From NCBI GenBank assembly GCA_016124195.1, contig WGOE01000013.1, positions 62,001 through 126,000 on the forward strand: DNA of 64,000 bases, written 5' to 3'. Of the stretch, positions 28,707 through 37,595 are shown in pieces. The DNA is from a bacterium. Lineage in GTDB: Bacteria; Pseudomonadota; Alphaproteobacteria; Rhodobacterales; Rhodobacteraceae. The number at the start of each line of letters is the position of its first letter. The first letter of the stretch is position 1. The position numbers were made by a program, and so were the translations under genes. The notes below the pieces were generated by a model that was not told the origin of the DNA, searched no databases, and worked only from the letters and a program-made list of their open reading frames with translations.

Positions 28707-29057
28707 GTCCTTCAAATCCTTTATATAATTAATCGGAGGCCTAAAAAGTCGGTCCCCACCCTCGGGAAGGTTAGATCACGTTAACGATTCCATCAACAAT
28801 TTACCGTGATTTTGACATAATCTTTATTGAACGCGAAGCCCTTTTTTGCAACCGGGGCGTGTGGCGGTTTGCGAGCCACAGTCGAAGGTTCGGGCAGGCT
28901 GTTCCAGACCGAATTCGGGGTCAACCGACTGGCAATCCTCGATCCTTCCTGTTTGGCTCCGCAGCGCCGAACAGGCGGCACCGATATTTCGCACGCGACG
29001 GGCTTGCGCGATCCTGGCGCCATGCGCCGAAAACAGGTCGCGCCTTCGGCCCGCGCT
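28707..29057. promoter_or_regulatory. Protease upstream region with candidate promoter
   Basis: These 351 bases hold no gene I can support. The protease-proximal part (about 28720-28835) is clearly AT-richer than its surroundings. On the minus strand it contains TTGATG (28791-28796), a 17-base spacer and TAACCT (28768-28773), giving a leader of about 55 bases to the protease start. The rest, up to the end of the GntR gene, shows nothing recognisable. Confidence 0.4.
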
Positions 29058-29792
29058 TCAGGACGCGCGCAGGATTGCTTCGTCGATGCTCAGGATCCGT
29101 TCGATGCAGCCAACGGCCTGGGGGCTGTCGCCAGCTTCGACGGCACGGACAAGTGCTTCATAGGGCTCGACCTTCTCGGCCGCGAAGTCGAGGTCGCCGC
29201 GCGCCATCTTGCGGCGCAGCGCGCTGGCCAGCGCGAACTCGACCAGACCGGTGGCACTACGCAGCAAGGGGTTGTGCGAGGCTTCAAAGATCAGGCGGTG
29301 GATCTCGTAGGCGGCAAGACCGCAGGGCTCTGGCATCGCGGCCGAAATGTCATGCTGCTGCAGCCAATAGCGCATCATGCGGACTTGCTCGGAATTGCGC
29401 CGCCGCGCGGCAAGATCGGCCGCCTGGATTTCCAGCGTCCGGCGAAGCTCTGCCACGCTGTCCAGAAACCCCGCCTCGGGCCTGGCATGAAAGATCCAGA
29501 ACAGCACCTGCCGGTCGAACAGGTTCCAGCGGCTGCGCGGCTGCACCCGGGTGCCGACCTTGGCGCGCGCCTCGACCAGACCCTTGGCCTCAAGCGTTTT
29601 CAAGGCCTCGCGCAGGACCGTGCGCGAGACGCCGTAGCGGTCCATCAGTTCGGCATCGTTGGGCAGGATCGACCCCAGCGCAAAGCTGCCCGAGGCGACG
29701 CCAAGCCCGATCTCGTTGATCACGAAGGAATGGAAATTCCTCGCCGATTGTCGCCCGGACAGCGATCGGATCAAGAGCCCGGGCTCACTCAT
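29058..29792 (-). CDS. GntR-family (FadR/FCD subfamily) regulator
   Basis: This 244-residue repressor-type regulator has an N-terminal winged helix (GSILPNDAELMDRYGVSRTVLREALKTLEAKGLVEARAKVGTRVQP) near residues 40-85 and a C-terminal all-helical FCD ligand domain. It starts 18 bases after the last permease gene of the sugar importer, so it is probably co-transcribed and controls that operon in response to the imported sugar or a derivative. DNA target and ligand are not evident. Length is normal. Confidence 0.85.
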   Translation of the reverse strand: MSEPGLLIRSLSGRQSARNFHSFVINEIGLGVASGSFALGSILPNDAELMDRYGVSRTVLREALKTLEAKGLVEARAKVGTRVQPRSRWNLFDRQVLFWIFHARPEAGFLDSVAELRRTLEIQAADLAARRRNSEQVRMMRYWLQQHDISAAMPEPCGLAAYEIHRLIFEASHNPLLRSATGLVEFALASALRRKMARGDLDFAAEKVEPYEALVRAVEAGDSPQAVGCIERILSIDEAILRAS

Positions 29793-29810
29793 TTTCTGCT
29801 TCCAAAGTGC

Positions 29811-30770
29811 CTATTTGCGCGAAGCTGATGCCCGGAAGACCAGACGTTGCAGCAGGATGAACATAAACAGAAGCACACCGATGACAATCTTTGTCCACCA
29901 GCTGGACAGGGTTCCGTCGAAGATGATGTAGGTCTGCACGAGCCCCATCAGCATGACGCCAATGAAGGTGCCGGCGACGAAGCCATAGCCGCCGGTCAAG
30001 AGCGTACCGCCGATGACGACCGCGCCGATGGCATCCAGTTCCACCCCCACTGCCGCCAGCGAATAGCCCGCCGAGGTGTATAGCGAAAAGACGATCCCCG
30101 CGAGGCCCGCCAGCGTCGAGGAGAGGGTATAGATCAGGATCGTGGTCCGAGCGACCGGCACCCCCATCAGCGCGGCCGAAGTGGCGTTGCCGCCCATGGC
30201 ATAGACATAGGACCCGAACCGCGTGCGGTGGGCAAGGATGGCGCCCAGGGCGAAGACCGCCACCATCACCGCGCCGATCAGGCTGAAGCGGCCTCCGCCC
30301 GGCAGTTTGACATAGGCCTGCGCCACGAAGTCGTAAAAACCGTCAGTGATGGCGATGGAATCGGGCGACAGGACCGAGGCGGCGCCGCGCGCCAGAAACA
30401 TGCCGGCCAGCGTGACGATGAAGCTGGGCACCGCAAGGTAATGGATCGCGGCGCCCATGGCTGCCCCGAAGGCGGCCGCCACGATCAGCGCCAGCCCGAA
30501 GGCCACCAGAGGGTGGACCCCAAACCAGGTGATCAGCACGGCGATGAACACTCCGGTAAAACCGATGACCGCGCCGACCGAAAGGTCGATGCCACCCGAC
30601 AGGATGACGAAGGTCATGCCGACCGCCGTGATGCCCAGAAAGGCATTGTCGGTCAGGAAGTTGCCCAGAACCCGGGTCGACAGCATCGAATGGAACTGCA
30701 GTGTGGCCGCGATGTAGGCGAGCAGAAAGATCAGGGCCGTGGCGGCCAGCGGGCGCAGAGAGCGGTTCAT
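29811..30770 (-). CDS. yjfF: YjfF-like sugar ABC importer permease
   Basis: This 319-residue inner-membrane permease of the ribose/galactofuranose (CUT2) class has about eight to ten hydrophobic segments. The signature GMTFVILSGGIDLSVGAVIGFTG lies near residue 52. It resembles E. coli YjfF, which with YtfQ, YtfR and YtfT imports galactofuranose. It overlaps the YtfT-type gene by four bases. No sugar-catabolic gene accompanies the importer here, so the cargo may be galactofuranose or another pentose/hexose. Confidence 0.82.
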   Translation of the reverse strand: MNRSLRPLAATALIFLLAYIAATLQFHSMLSTRVLGNFLTDNAFLGITAVGMTFVILSGGIDLSVGAVIGFTGVFIAVLITWFGVHPLVAFGLALIVAAAFGAAMGAAIHYLAVPSFIVTLAGMFLARGAASVLSPDSIAITDGFYDFVAQAYVKLPGGGRFSLIGAVMVAVFALGAILAHRTRFGSYVYAMGGNATSAALMGVPVARTTILIYTLSSTLAGLAGIVFSLYTSAGYSLAAVGVELDAIGAVVIGGTLLTGGYGFVAGTFIGVMLMGLVQTYIIFDGTLSSWWTKIVIGVLLFMFILLQRLVFRASASRK

Positions 30771-31753
30771 TTCGCACCCCCACGCCGGCGGAAGAGGCCC
30801 GCGGCCAGCGGGGATTGCAGGATCAGGATGATGATGATGACGCCCGCCTTGACGATCAGGTTGAATTCGGGCCGGAAGCCCGAAACAAGGATGCCGGTGT
30901 TCATCGCCTGAATGATCAGCGCGCCCACCACTGACATGACGATGGAAAACCGCCCGCCCAGCAGCGAGGTGCCACCGATCACGACGGCGAGGATGGCGTC
31001 AAGCTCCAGCCAGAGGCCGGCGTTGTTGGCATCCGCGCCCCTTATGTCGGCCGCCACCAATATCCCGGCAATCGCGGCGCAAAAGCCCGAGAATGTATAG
31101 ACAATCAGCAGCAGGATCGTGCTGGAGATCCCGGCAAAGCGCGCGGCAGAGCGGTTGACGCCGACCGCCTCGATCAAGAGGCCAAGTGCCGTGCGCCGCA
31201 CGACAACCGTGGCCAGCAGCATCAACGCAAAGGCGATGATCACCGGCATGGGAAAGCCGAACAGAGCTCCGCTGCCCAGAAAGATCAGCTTTTCGTCCAG
31301 AAAGGTGACGATCGACCCCTTGGTGATCAGTTGCGCCACGCCGCGTCCGGCCACCATGATGACAAGCGTGGCGATGATCGGCTGGATCTCCAGCAGGGTG
31401 ACGAGGATGCCGTTCCAGAGGCCGCAGGCCAGACCGGCGGCGAGAGCGGCGGGAACGGCGAGCCAGACGGAATGACCCGCCACGACCATGCTGGCTGCGA
31501 CAGCTCCGGCAATGGCCATCACGGCGCCGACCGACAGGTCAACACCCTTGGTCGCGATCACGGCGGTCATGCCGATGGCCAGGATCGCCACCGGCGCGCC
31601 ACGGTTCAAAACGTCGATCAGGCTGCCGAAAAAGCGGCCGTCCTGCCAGATGATGGTGAAAAAGCCGGGGAACAACAGCCAGTTGAAGGCCAGCACCGCC
31701 GCCAGCGCCAGGGTTTGCGGGGTCATCAGACGCGACAGGGCCAAGTGTTTCAT
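30767..31753 (-). CDS. ytfT: YtfT-like sugar ABC importer permease
   Basis: This 328-residue CUT2 permease is the partner of the YjfF-type protein. The conserved GMTAVIATKGVDLSVGAVMAIAGAVAASMV stretch lies near residue 62 and a second SLLGGRFSIVMSVVGALIIQAMNTGIL near 255. Two distinct permeases per system is a hallmark of the ytfQRT-yjfF arrangement. Four-base overlaps on both sides indicate coupled translation. Confidence 0.82.
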   Translation of the reverse strand: MKHLALSRLMTPQTLALAAVLAFNWLLFPGFFTIIWQDGRFFGSLIDVLNRGAPVAILAIGMTAVIATKGVDLSVGAVMAIAGAVAASMVVAGHSVWLAVPAALAAGLACGLWNGILVTLLEIQPIIATLVIMVAGRGVAQLITKGSIVTFLDEKLIFLGSGALFGFPMPVIIAFALMLLATVVVRRTALGLLIEAVGVNRSAARFAGISSTILLLIVYTFSGFCAAIAGILVAADIRGADANNAGLWLELDAILAVVIGGTSLLGGRFSIVMSVVGALIIQAMNTGILVSGFRPEFNLIVKAGVIIIILILQSPLAAGLFRRRGGAK

Positions 31754-33264
31754 GCAGCACCCTCTTGTGCCGCGATGGCCTGAACAATCACCGCCGGAGA
31801 GATGTCCTGCCCGGTCAGTTCGGCCACCATCTCGCGGTCGCGCATCACGACGACGCGGCTGGAATAGGCCACCACCTCGTCCAACTCTGACGAAATCACC
31901 AGAAGCGCCAGGCCATCCTCGCGCAGCCGGTTGATCGTGCGGACGATCTCGGCATGGGCGCCGACGTCGATGCCGCGCGTGGGCTCGTCGAGGATCAGAA
32001 GGCTGGGGTCGATGGCCAGCCAGCGGGCAAGGATGACCTTCTGCTGGTTGCCCCCCGACAAGAGCCGGACCGGCATGTCATGGCTGGCGGCGCGGATATC
32101 CAGCGCCTCGGCAAAGCGGCCGGAGATCTCGTCCTGCTCGTCCCGGCTCAGCGCGCGCAGCCAGCCGAGTTTGGCCTGCAGCGCGATGATGATGTTCTCG
32201 CGCACCGACAGATCGCCAAAGATGCCGTCGGCCTTGCGATCCTCGGGGCAAAAGCCGAAGCCGGCCGCCACGGCATGCGCCGGGTTGCGCAAGCTTAGCG
32301 CCTTGCTTTCCAGATGGACCGAGCCTTCATCGGCCACATCGACACCGAACATCAGGCGGGCCATCTCGGTCCGGCCCGAGCCGAGGAGGCCCGCGACGCC
32401 CACCACCTCGCCCCGGCACAGGTCCAGCGTGAAGGGCGCCACCCGCCCGGCCTTGCCGATGCCCTTGAAGGACACCAGCACCGGGCCGGTTTCGGTCTGG
32501 TCCAGCAGGGTTGCGGGTTGGGCAAAGACGATGTCCTTGCCCAGCATCATGCGCACCACATCGGTGCGGCTCAGCGTTGTAAGCGGTTGCGATTTCACCA
32601 GCCGGCCGTTGCGCAGGATCGTCACCCGGTCCGAGATGGCAAAGACCTGATCCAGAAAATGCGTGATGAAAAGGATGGCCAGACCGCGCGCCTTGAGGCT
32701 GCGGATCACGTCGAAGAGGCGGTCCACCTCGGCCCGGTCGAGGCTGGCGGTGGGTTCGTCCAGCACCAGAACCTTGCCCGAAAGCTCTACTGCGCGGGCG
32801 ATGGCCACGATCTGCTGCACCGCCACCGAATAGCTGCCGAGTTCCGCTTTCACATCGATATCAAGACCATAGGTCGCAAGAACCCGGCGCGCCCTTTCGG
32901 CGATGGCGCGCTTTTGCACAAAGCCCCAACGGGTCGGCTGGTGGCCGAGGAACAGGTTTTCGGCCACGCTGAGGTTGGGCACAAGATTGACCTCTTGATA
33001 AACCGTGCCAATGCCATGTTCCTGCGCCTGAAGCGGATCGCGGAAGGTGACGGGCCTGCCCTCCAGCAGAACCTCGCCCGCGTCGGCGCTGTGCGCGCCG
33101 GTCAGGATCTTGATCAGCGTCGATTTTCCGGCACCGTTCTCGCCCAGAAGCGCGTGGACCTCGCCGGGCCAGAGGTCGATGTCAACCTGATCCAAAGCGT
33201 GGTGCTGGCCAAAGATCTTGCCCAGCCCCCGCCCCTGCAGCACTGGCGCGATTGCTACCGCCAT
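31750..33264 (-). CDS. ytfR: YtfR-like sugar ABC importer ATPase (two fused ATPase domains)
   Basis: This 504-residue protein carries two ABC domains in one chain, as usual for CUT2 systems. The first has Walker A GENGAGKST near residue 42. The second has a weakened Walker A (GLLGSGRTE near residue 295) but a good signature LSGGNQQKVILARWL and Walker B LLILDEPTRGIDVGA. The start at 33264 is fixed by GGGGAGG just upstream. The reading frame runs open for 53 more codons without family sequence. It lies 112 bases after ytfQ, a gap with a weak hairpin at 33304-33320. Confidence 0.86.
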   Translation of the reverse strand: MAVAIAPVLQGRGLGKIFGQHHALDQVDIDLWPGEVHALLGENGAGKSTLIKILTGAHSADAGEVLLEGRPVTFRDPLQAQEHGIGTVYQEVNLVPNLSVAENLFLGHQPTRWGFVQKRAIAERARRVLATYGLDIDVKAELGSYSVAVQQIVAIARAVELSGKVLVLDEPTASLDRAEVDRLFDVIRSLKARGLAILFITHFLDQVFAISDRVTILRNGRLVKSQPLTTLSRTDVVRMMLGKDIVFAQPATLLDQTETGPVLVSFKGIGKAGRVAPFTLDLCRGEVVGVAGLLGSGRTEMARLMFGVDVADEGSVHLESKALSLRNPAHAVAAGFGFCPEDRKADGIFGDLSVRENIIIALQAKLGWLRALSRDEQDEISGRFAEALDIRAASHDMPVRLLSGGNQQKVILARWLAIDPSLLILDEPTRGIDVGAHAEIVRTINRLREDGLALLVISSELDEVVAYSSRVVVMRDREMVAELTGQDISPAVIVQAIAAQEGAA

Positions 33265-33376
33265 CGACCGCCCTCCCCCGATTTTCTGATGGATTAGCCA
33301 TCCTGCCCCGACTTTGGGCAAGATAAATCCGCCGACCAGACAGACTGGCCAGCGGTTTTCGCGCGATCTTCGGGGA

Positions 33377-34339
33377 TCAGTATCCCAGGCCCTTGCGGCG
33401 GTCGTATTCGCCCTGGGGATCATCCTTCGGCGTATAAAGCTTGCTTTCGGTGATGATGAATTTGGGCGGCATCGTGCCGTCCTTCTTGAAGGCTTCCAGC
33501 GCGTCGAAGGCGGGGCCCGCCATGTTCGGAGTCAGTTCGACCGTGGCGTTGGCCTCGCCGTTGACCATGGCCTGAAAGATGTCCGGCACGCCGTCGATCG
33601 AGATGGTGATGATGTCCTTGCCGGGGTTCAGCCCGGCATCCTTCATCGCCTGGATGGCGCCGACCATCATGTCGTCATTGTGGGCATAGACGGCGCAGAT
33701 GTCCTTGCCACCGTTTTCGGCCTTGATGAAGCCTTCCATCACTTCCTTGCCCTTGGACCGGGTGAATTCGCCGGTCTGGCTGCGGACGATGGTGATGTTG
33801 GAATGCGCGGTGACGGTGTCGTCAAAGCCCTTCTTGCGGTTGATGGCCGGGGTCGATCCCACCGTGCCTTCGATTTCCACCACCTTGCAGGGCTTGTCCT
33901 TGACGGTATCGACCAGGAATTGGCCGGCCACCGCGCCCTCGTGCACCTGGTCCGAGGCGACGGAGGTCAGGTAGAGGTCCTGGCTCGCATCCACGCCGCG
34001 GTCCAGCAGGATGACCGGAATGCCGGCATCCTTGGCCTCTCCCAGCACCGCGTCCCAGCCGGTGGCCACGACCGGCGCGACGAGGATCGCATCGACCCCC
34101 TGCGCGATGAAGCCGCGGATCGCCTTGATCTGGTTTTCCTGCTTTTGCTGCGCATCGGCGAATTTCAGGTCGATGCCGTGCTTTTCAGCCTGCTGCTTGG
34201 TCACCGAGGTTTCCGCCGCGCGCCAGCCCGATTCCGAACCGATCTGCGAAAATCCAACCGTCAAACCGCCCGCCAGGGCTGTCGAGGACAACAGGGCAAC
34301 GGTGCCCGCGGCGAGCGCGAGCCTCTTGAAAATGAACAT
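33377..34339 (-). CDS. ytfQ: YtfQ-like periplasmic sugar-binding protein
   Basis: This 320-residue periplasmic protein has a Sec signal peptide (MFIFKRLALAAGTVALLSSTALA) and a type I binding-protein fold starting GLTVGFSQIGSESGWRAAETSV, close to the start of mature YtfQ of E. coli, the galactofuranose receptor. VILLDRGVDA and ITISIDGVPDIFQAMV line the ligand pocket in this family. A strong ribosome site (GGAGGGAGGAAT) precedes the ATG. It opens the importer operon. Confidence 0.87.
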   Translation of the reverse strand: MFIFKRLALAAGTVALLSSTALAGGLTVGFSQIGSESGWRAAETSVTKQQAEKHGIDLKFADAQQKQENQIKAIRGFIAQGVDAILVAPVVATGWDAVLGEAKDAGIPVILLDRGVDASQDLYLTSVASDQVHEGAVAGQFLVDTVKDKPCKVVEIEGTVGSTPAINRKKGFDDTVTAHSNITIVRSQTGEFTRSKGKEVMEGFIKAENGGKDICAVYAHNDDMMVGAIQAMKDAGLNPGKDIITISIDGVPDIFQAMVNGEANATVELTPNMAGPAFDALEAFKKDGTMPPKFIITESKLYTPKDDPQGEYDRRKGLGY

Positions 34340-34656
34340 TATTCCTCCCTCCGAGTGAAATCGCGGACATCTGGTGTGCCGACGATTTGGGCAGATTAAC
34401 AAAAGTAATACTATATGCAATTGGTTTGTGTGACGGCCGTTGCGCGGACGGAAATCGCGTTCGAATGGCCCGGTCAGGGTAAGGCAAGGTCGGCGGCAGC
34501 CGGTGTTGCGCAGGGACCCCATGCCCCAGCGTACGCTGGTCAAACCGAAAGTTAAAAATTGATCCATAGGTTTCAAATCTCCGAAGCAATGGTCCGGGCG
34601 CACGGGTTCGGGCTTGGCTGGCGCCTTGCCAGTGGCAACTTAGATAGGAGGCCAAA
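34340..34656. promoter_or_regulatory. Divergent region between ytfQ and the spike locus
   Basis: These 317 bases separate divergent operons. Two AT-rich islands stand out: 34396-34430 (with AACAAAAGTAATACTATATGCAATT), probably holding the ytfQ promoter and perhaps a GntR operator, and 34548-34580, probably the promoter of the spike genes. A five-pair hairpin (34618-34632) lies just before the strong TAGGAGG ribosome site of the first spike gene. No exact CtrA (TTAA-N7-TTAA) site was found. Confidence 0.4.
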
Positions 34657-34920
34657 ATGGCTGATGATTTTGCAAATTACACGAGCGGCCTTGATTCTCC
34701 GGCTGCGCATGCATTTGCCATCACCGCGAATGACAGCGCCGATCTCGCCTTGACCACGCGTGCGATCTATGTCGGCGGCTCTGGCGACGTGAGGGTCAAG
34801 ACGGTCGGCGGCGGAACCGTCACCTTCTCGGGCGTTTCGGCCGGGGTGATACTGCCGGTGCGCATCAACCGCGTCTATGTCACGGGAACAACGGCCACCA
34901 ACCTGATCGGGCTTTCCTGA
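34657..34920 (+). CDS. RCAP_rcc01079-family spike base protein (GhsA-like)
   Basis: This small protein of 87 residues is rich in beta-strand and small residues (TVGGGTVTFSGVSAGVILPVRINRVYVTGTTATNLIGLS). It resembles the 'spike base protein, RCAP_rcc01079 family' named after the Rhodobacter capsulatus gene transfer agent head-spike gene ghsA. In R. capsulatus the head spike helps GTA particles attach to the capsule of recipient cells. It has a textbook AGGAGG ribosome site and is followed one base later by a lectin-like gene. No capsid, portal, terminase or tail genes are nearby, so it may act in trans for a GTA or prophage elsewhere. The family call is from recognition of sequence style and could be wrong. 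Confidence 0.65.
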   Translation: MADDFANYTSGLDSPAAHAFAITANDSADLALTTRAIYVGGSGDVRVKTVGGGTVTFSGVSAGVILPVRINRVYVTGTTATNLIGLS

Positions 34921-34921
34921 C

Positions 34922-35707
34922 ATGCGGCTGGCATTGGGACTTTCCCCGGTCATGTCGGCGCAGGTCTTTACACCGGCCGCCCTGTTCGCGGCGGGGGAGC
35001 AGGGCGCCTGGTACGATCCGTCCGACCGCGCGACCCTGTTTCAGGACAACGCGGGCACGACGCCCGTCACGGCGGCGGGCCAGTCGGTCGGCCGGGTGCT
35101 GGACAAGTCCGGCCGCGGCAACCATCTGGTCCAGATTACCGCGGCTCAACGTCCGACCTATCAGATCGACGCGACGGGCCGGCCCTATCTGGCGTTCGAC
35201 GGGGTCGATGACAATCTGGTGACCGCGGCGGCGATCGATCTTTCGGCGGTGTTCCAGACCACCATGACGGTGGGTTGCTACCGGGCCACCGACAGTTTTG
35301 CCTATGTTTTCTCGTTCGGGGCAAACATCGTCACGCTGCCGGGGTGGGCGCTTTACTCGCTGACCGGGCCCACCCGGTTCATCGCCCAGCATCACGGGGC
35401 GACGGCGGCGGCCTCGGTCGCGCGCAACGTGGGAGCGGCGCCCAATCTGAATGTGCTGATGGCCCAGTCGGATTTGCAGGCGCCGAATATCTACGCCGAC
35501 CTCAACAACGGGTCGGCGGGCACATCCGGCGCCGCGGTCGGGGGCGGGACGCTGGGCAGCGATTATTTCTATGTCGGGCGCAGCGGGGCGGGAACCGGGG
35601 CTTTCGCCGGGCGCATCTACGGGCTGATTGCGCGCTGCAAGATTTCATCCGGGGCCAAGTTGGATGCCACGCGCGCCTACATGAACGCCAAGACAGGAGC
35701 TTACTGA
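34922..35707 (+). CDS. Phage/GTA-like spike or tail-fibre protein with jelly-roll (LamG/ConA-like) domain
   Basis: This 261-residue protein begins with a segment common in phage receptor-binding proteins (GEQGAWYDPSDRATLFQDNAGTTPVT, then VLDKSGRGNHLVQ). It is followed by a beta-rich concanavalin/LamG-like region: PYLAFDGVDDNLVT to GRIYGLIARCKISS. The fold is typical of carbohydrate-binding adhesins. It lies one base after the spike-base gene and overlaps the next gene by one base (TGATG), so the three form one unit. Its position matches the GTA spike-fibre gene ghsB of R. capsulatus, but sequence identity to it is not established here. Confidence 0.6.
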   Translation: MRLALGLSPVMSAQVFTPAALFAAGEQGAWYDPSDRATLFQDNAGTTPVTAAGQSVGRVLDKSGRGNHLVQITAAQRPTYQIDATGRPYLAFDGVDDNLVTAAAIDLSAVFQTTMTVGCYRATDSFAYVFSFGANIVTLPGWALYSLTGPTRFIAQHHGATAAASVARNVGAAPNLNVLMAQSDLQAPNIYADLNNGSAGTSGAAVGGGTLGSDYFYVGRSGAGTGAFAGRIYGLIARCKISSGAKLDATRAYMNAKTGAY

Positions 35708-35961
35708 TGGACATCGTGACGATCGCCTGTCCCGAGAACCTTTCCGATCCTGCGGTCGATACCGCGACGGCACCGGTCTGGTACGACGCGAACGGTGTGC
35801 CTTACCGCATCGCCTCTGGCCTGATCGCGGGATACGAGGCCTCGGATGTTACACTGGCGCAACCCGACCGGGTGACGGTGATTGTCGGCATGGCCGGGCT
35901 GGAAGCCTTGGCGGCCATGGGTCTGACTCCGGGTGCCACGGAAGACCCGCCGCAGGCCTAG
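35707..35961 (+). CDS. Small protein of the spike locus, unknown function
   Basis: This 84-residue protein (MDIVTIACPENLSDPAVDTA at the N-terminus) has no signal peptide, membrane segment or motif that I can name. It has the mixed small/hydrophobic composition of phage accessory structural proteins. Its ATG overlaps the stop of the lectin-like gene (TGATG), and a strong terminator follows 35 bases after its stop, so it is the last gene of the spike transcript. A role as spike tip, chaperone or assembly factor is a guess from position only. Confidence 0.6.
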   Translation: MDIVTIACPENLSDPAVDTATAPVWYDANGVPYRIASGLIAGYEASDVTLAQPDRVTVIVGMAGLEALAAMGLTPGATEDPPQA

Positions 35962-35995
35962 GTGCCGGACAGAAGATCCCCGCCCCATGCACGAC

Positions 35996-36025
35996 AAGAG
36001 CCCCCGGTCCCGGCCGGGGGTTCTT
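35996..36025. terminator. Strong bidirectional terminator
   Basis: A twelve-pair stem with one G·T pair: AAGAGCCCCCGG (35996-36007) with CCGGGGGTTCTT (36014-36025), loop of six bases. The A-rich left foot and T-rich right foot make it work in both directions. It ends the plus-strand spike genes and the minus-strand phospholipase D-like gene. Confidence 0.75.
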
Positions 36026-36050
36026 GCAGGTCTGGGGCAGACGAAACGGC

Positions 36051-37595
36051 CTACAGGTAGGACTGAATCGGCAGCCGTCCGACCAGCCAGGACACCGCCC
36101 GACGCGTGCCTGAGGCTTCGGGCTCGACCGTCATCGTCGCGGGCAGCCCGGGCCGGGTCACCGACCAGCGCAGCCCCGCGTTGCCCAGCGTCACCTCATA
36201 GGCATTGTCGGGTTCAGACAGCTTCGCGAAAAACGTGGAAAGTTCGGCCACGATCGCCGGCTCTTCGAACAAAAGCCCCAGTTCGGTGTTGGTGAAGGCC
36301 GAGCGCATGTCGAAATTGGGCGAACCCACCAGCGCCCGGCGGCCATCGATCACGAAGATCTTGGAATGCAGGACCTCGCGCTTGCCACCGGGCCTTGCCG
36401 GTTTGGAAAACTCGAAGATCCGTGCCCCCGCCTTCAGCAACGGCCCGCGGTAGTGCCGGTAGGCGCCGTAGACCAGCACCTTGTCGGTCGCCGACAGCGC
36501 ATTCGTCATCAGCAAAAGTTTGGCACCCCGCCCCGCAAGCCGGGCCAGGCCCTCGGCCCCGACGCGTCCCGGGACGAAATAGGGCGTGATCAGCCGGACC
36601 TCGTGCTCTGCCGAGTTCAGGATGGTGGCGATGGTGGTTGAAATCCAGGGGGCCGAATGCGCGCCGTAGGCCTTCTCGGGCGGGTCGGCCAGGACCGTGA
36701 CGCTGGCGGTCCAGTGCAGCCGCCCGGTCAGGATCGTCTCGGCAGACCGGCCCGCCAGGCTCGCCGTCATAAACCGGCGCGAGGCGGCAGAGGTGATACG
36801 CCGCCTCAGACGCCTGCGGAACCGCGCGCCGCTGACCTTGAAGCCCGGCCAGAGCGCGGCGATCGGCAGCGACAGGCCCAGGTTCCAATAGGCGTCGAAC
36901 ACGGCCTCGACCTCGGCCACCTTGGGCCCGACCAGCATCACATCCGCGTCGATCGAGGTCCGGCCGCCGTCCGGCACGCCAAAATAGGTATCGCCGATGT
37001 TGCGCCCGCCAACCACCGCCAGCCGGCCGTCCGCGATCCACAGCTTGCCATGCATGCGCCGGTTGAAGCGCGACAGGCCCAGAAGCATCTCGACCGCCCG
37101 GCGCAGGGCCGCGCCGCGGTTGCGCGTGGGGTTGAACAGCCGCACCTCGATCATCGGATGCTGGCTCAGCGCCAGAAAGCTGCGATCAAAGCTTTGCACA
37201 TTCACGTCGTCCAGCAACAGCCGAACCCGCACCCCCCGGTCCGCTGCCGCCAACAGCGCGTCGAGCAAGAGCTGTCCGGCCAGATCCAGACGCCAGATGT
37301 AATACATCAGATCCAGACTGCGCCCGGCCTGTGCCGCGGCTTCGGCGCGAACGGCGAAGGCGTCGGCATTGTCCAGAAGGCTCATCAGCCCGCTTTGCCC
37401 GGGATGATGGCGGCTCAGCGGCTCGATTATTGCGTCCAGCGGCGTGGTCAGGCCGATGGACAGCGCCTGCGACGCCGGCCCACGCGCCTTTTGCAGAAAG
37501 CGGCGATAGGACCGATGCGCCCACCACGAGGCCAGGGCCAGCGCCACCAGGGCTCCGGCGACCCAGGTCAGAAGATCGAAGCTGAGGTCGATCAT
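36051..37595 (-). CDS. Phospholipase D-like protein (cardiolipin synthase family)
   Basis: This 514-residue protein has one N-terminal membrane anchor (LLTWVAGALVALALASWW) and two complete HKD motifs: HGKLWIADGRLAVVGGRN near residue 187 and HSKIFVIDGRRALVGSPN near residue 415. Both are needed for phosphatidyltransferase or phosphodiesterase chemistry, so it should be active. It may act as a cardiolipin synthase or as a phospholipase. It is four bases into the preceding endonuclease/exonuclease/phosphatase gene, a pairing seen in several alphaproteobacteria. A terminator lies just downstream. Confidence 0.85.
   Translation of the reverse strand: MIDLSFDLLTWVAGALVALALASWWAHRSYRRFLQKARGPASQALSIGLTTPLDAIIEPLSRHHPGQSGLMSLLDNADAFAVRAEAAAQAGRSLDLMYYIWRLDLAGQLLLDALLAAADRGVRVRLLLDDVNVQSFDRSFLALSQHPMIEVRLFNPTRNRGAALRRAVEMLLGLSRFNRRMHGKLWIADGRLAVVGGRNIGDTYFGVPDGGRTSIDADVMLVGPKVAEVEAVFDAYWNLGLSLPIAALWPGFKVSGARFRRRLRRRITSAASRRFMTASLAGRSAETILTGRLHWTASVTVLADPPEKAYGAHSAPWISTTIATILNSAEHEVRLITPYFVPGRVGAEGLARLAGRGAKLLLMTNALSATDKVLVYGAYRHYRGPLLKAGARIFEFSKPARPGGKREVLHSKIFVIDGRRALVGSPNFDMRSAFTNTELGLLFEEPAIVAELSTFFAKLSEPDNAYEVTLGNAGLRWSVTRPGLPATMTVEPEASGTRRAVSWLVGRLPIQSYL

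Noticed and set aside
34548-34580. CtrA-type site (TTAA-N7-TTAA) that would tie the spike genes to GTA control
   Set aside because: TTAA is present once, but the second half at the right spacing is missing.
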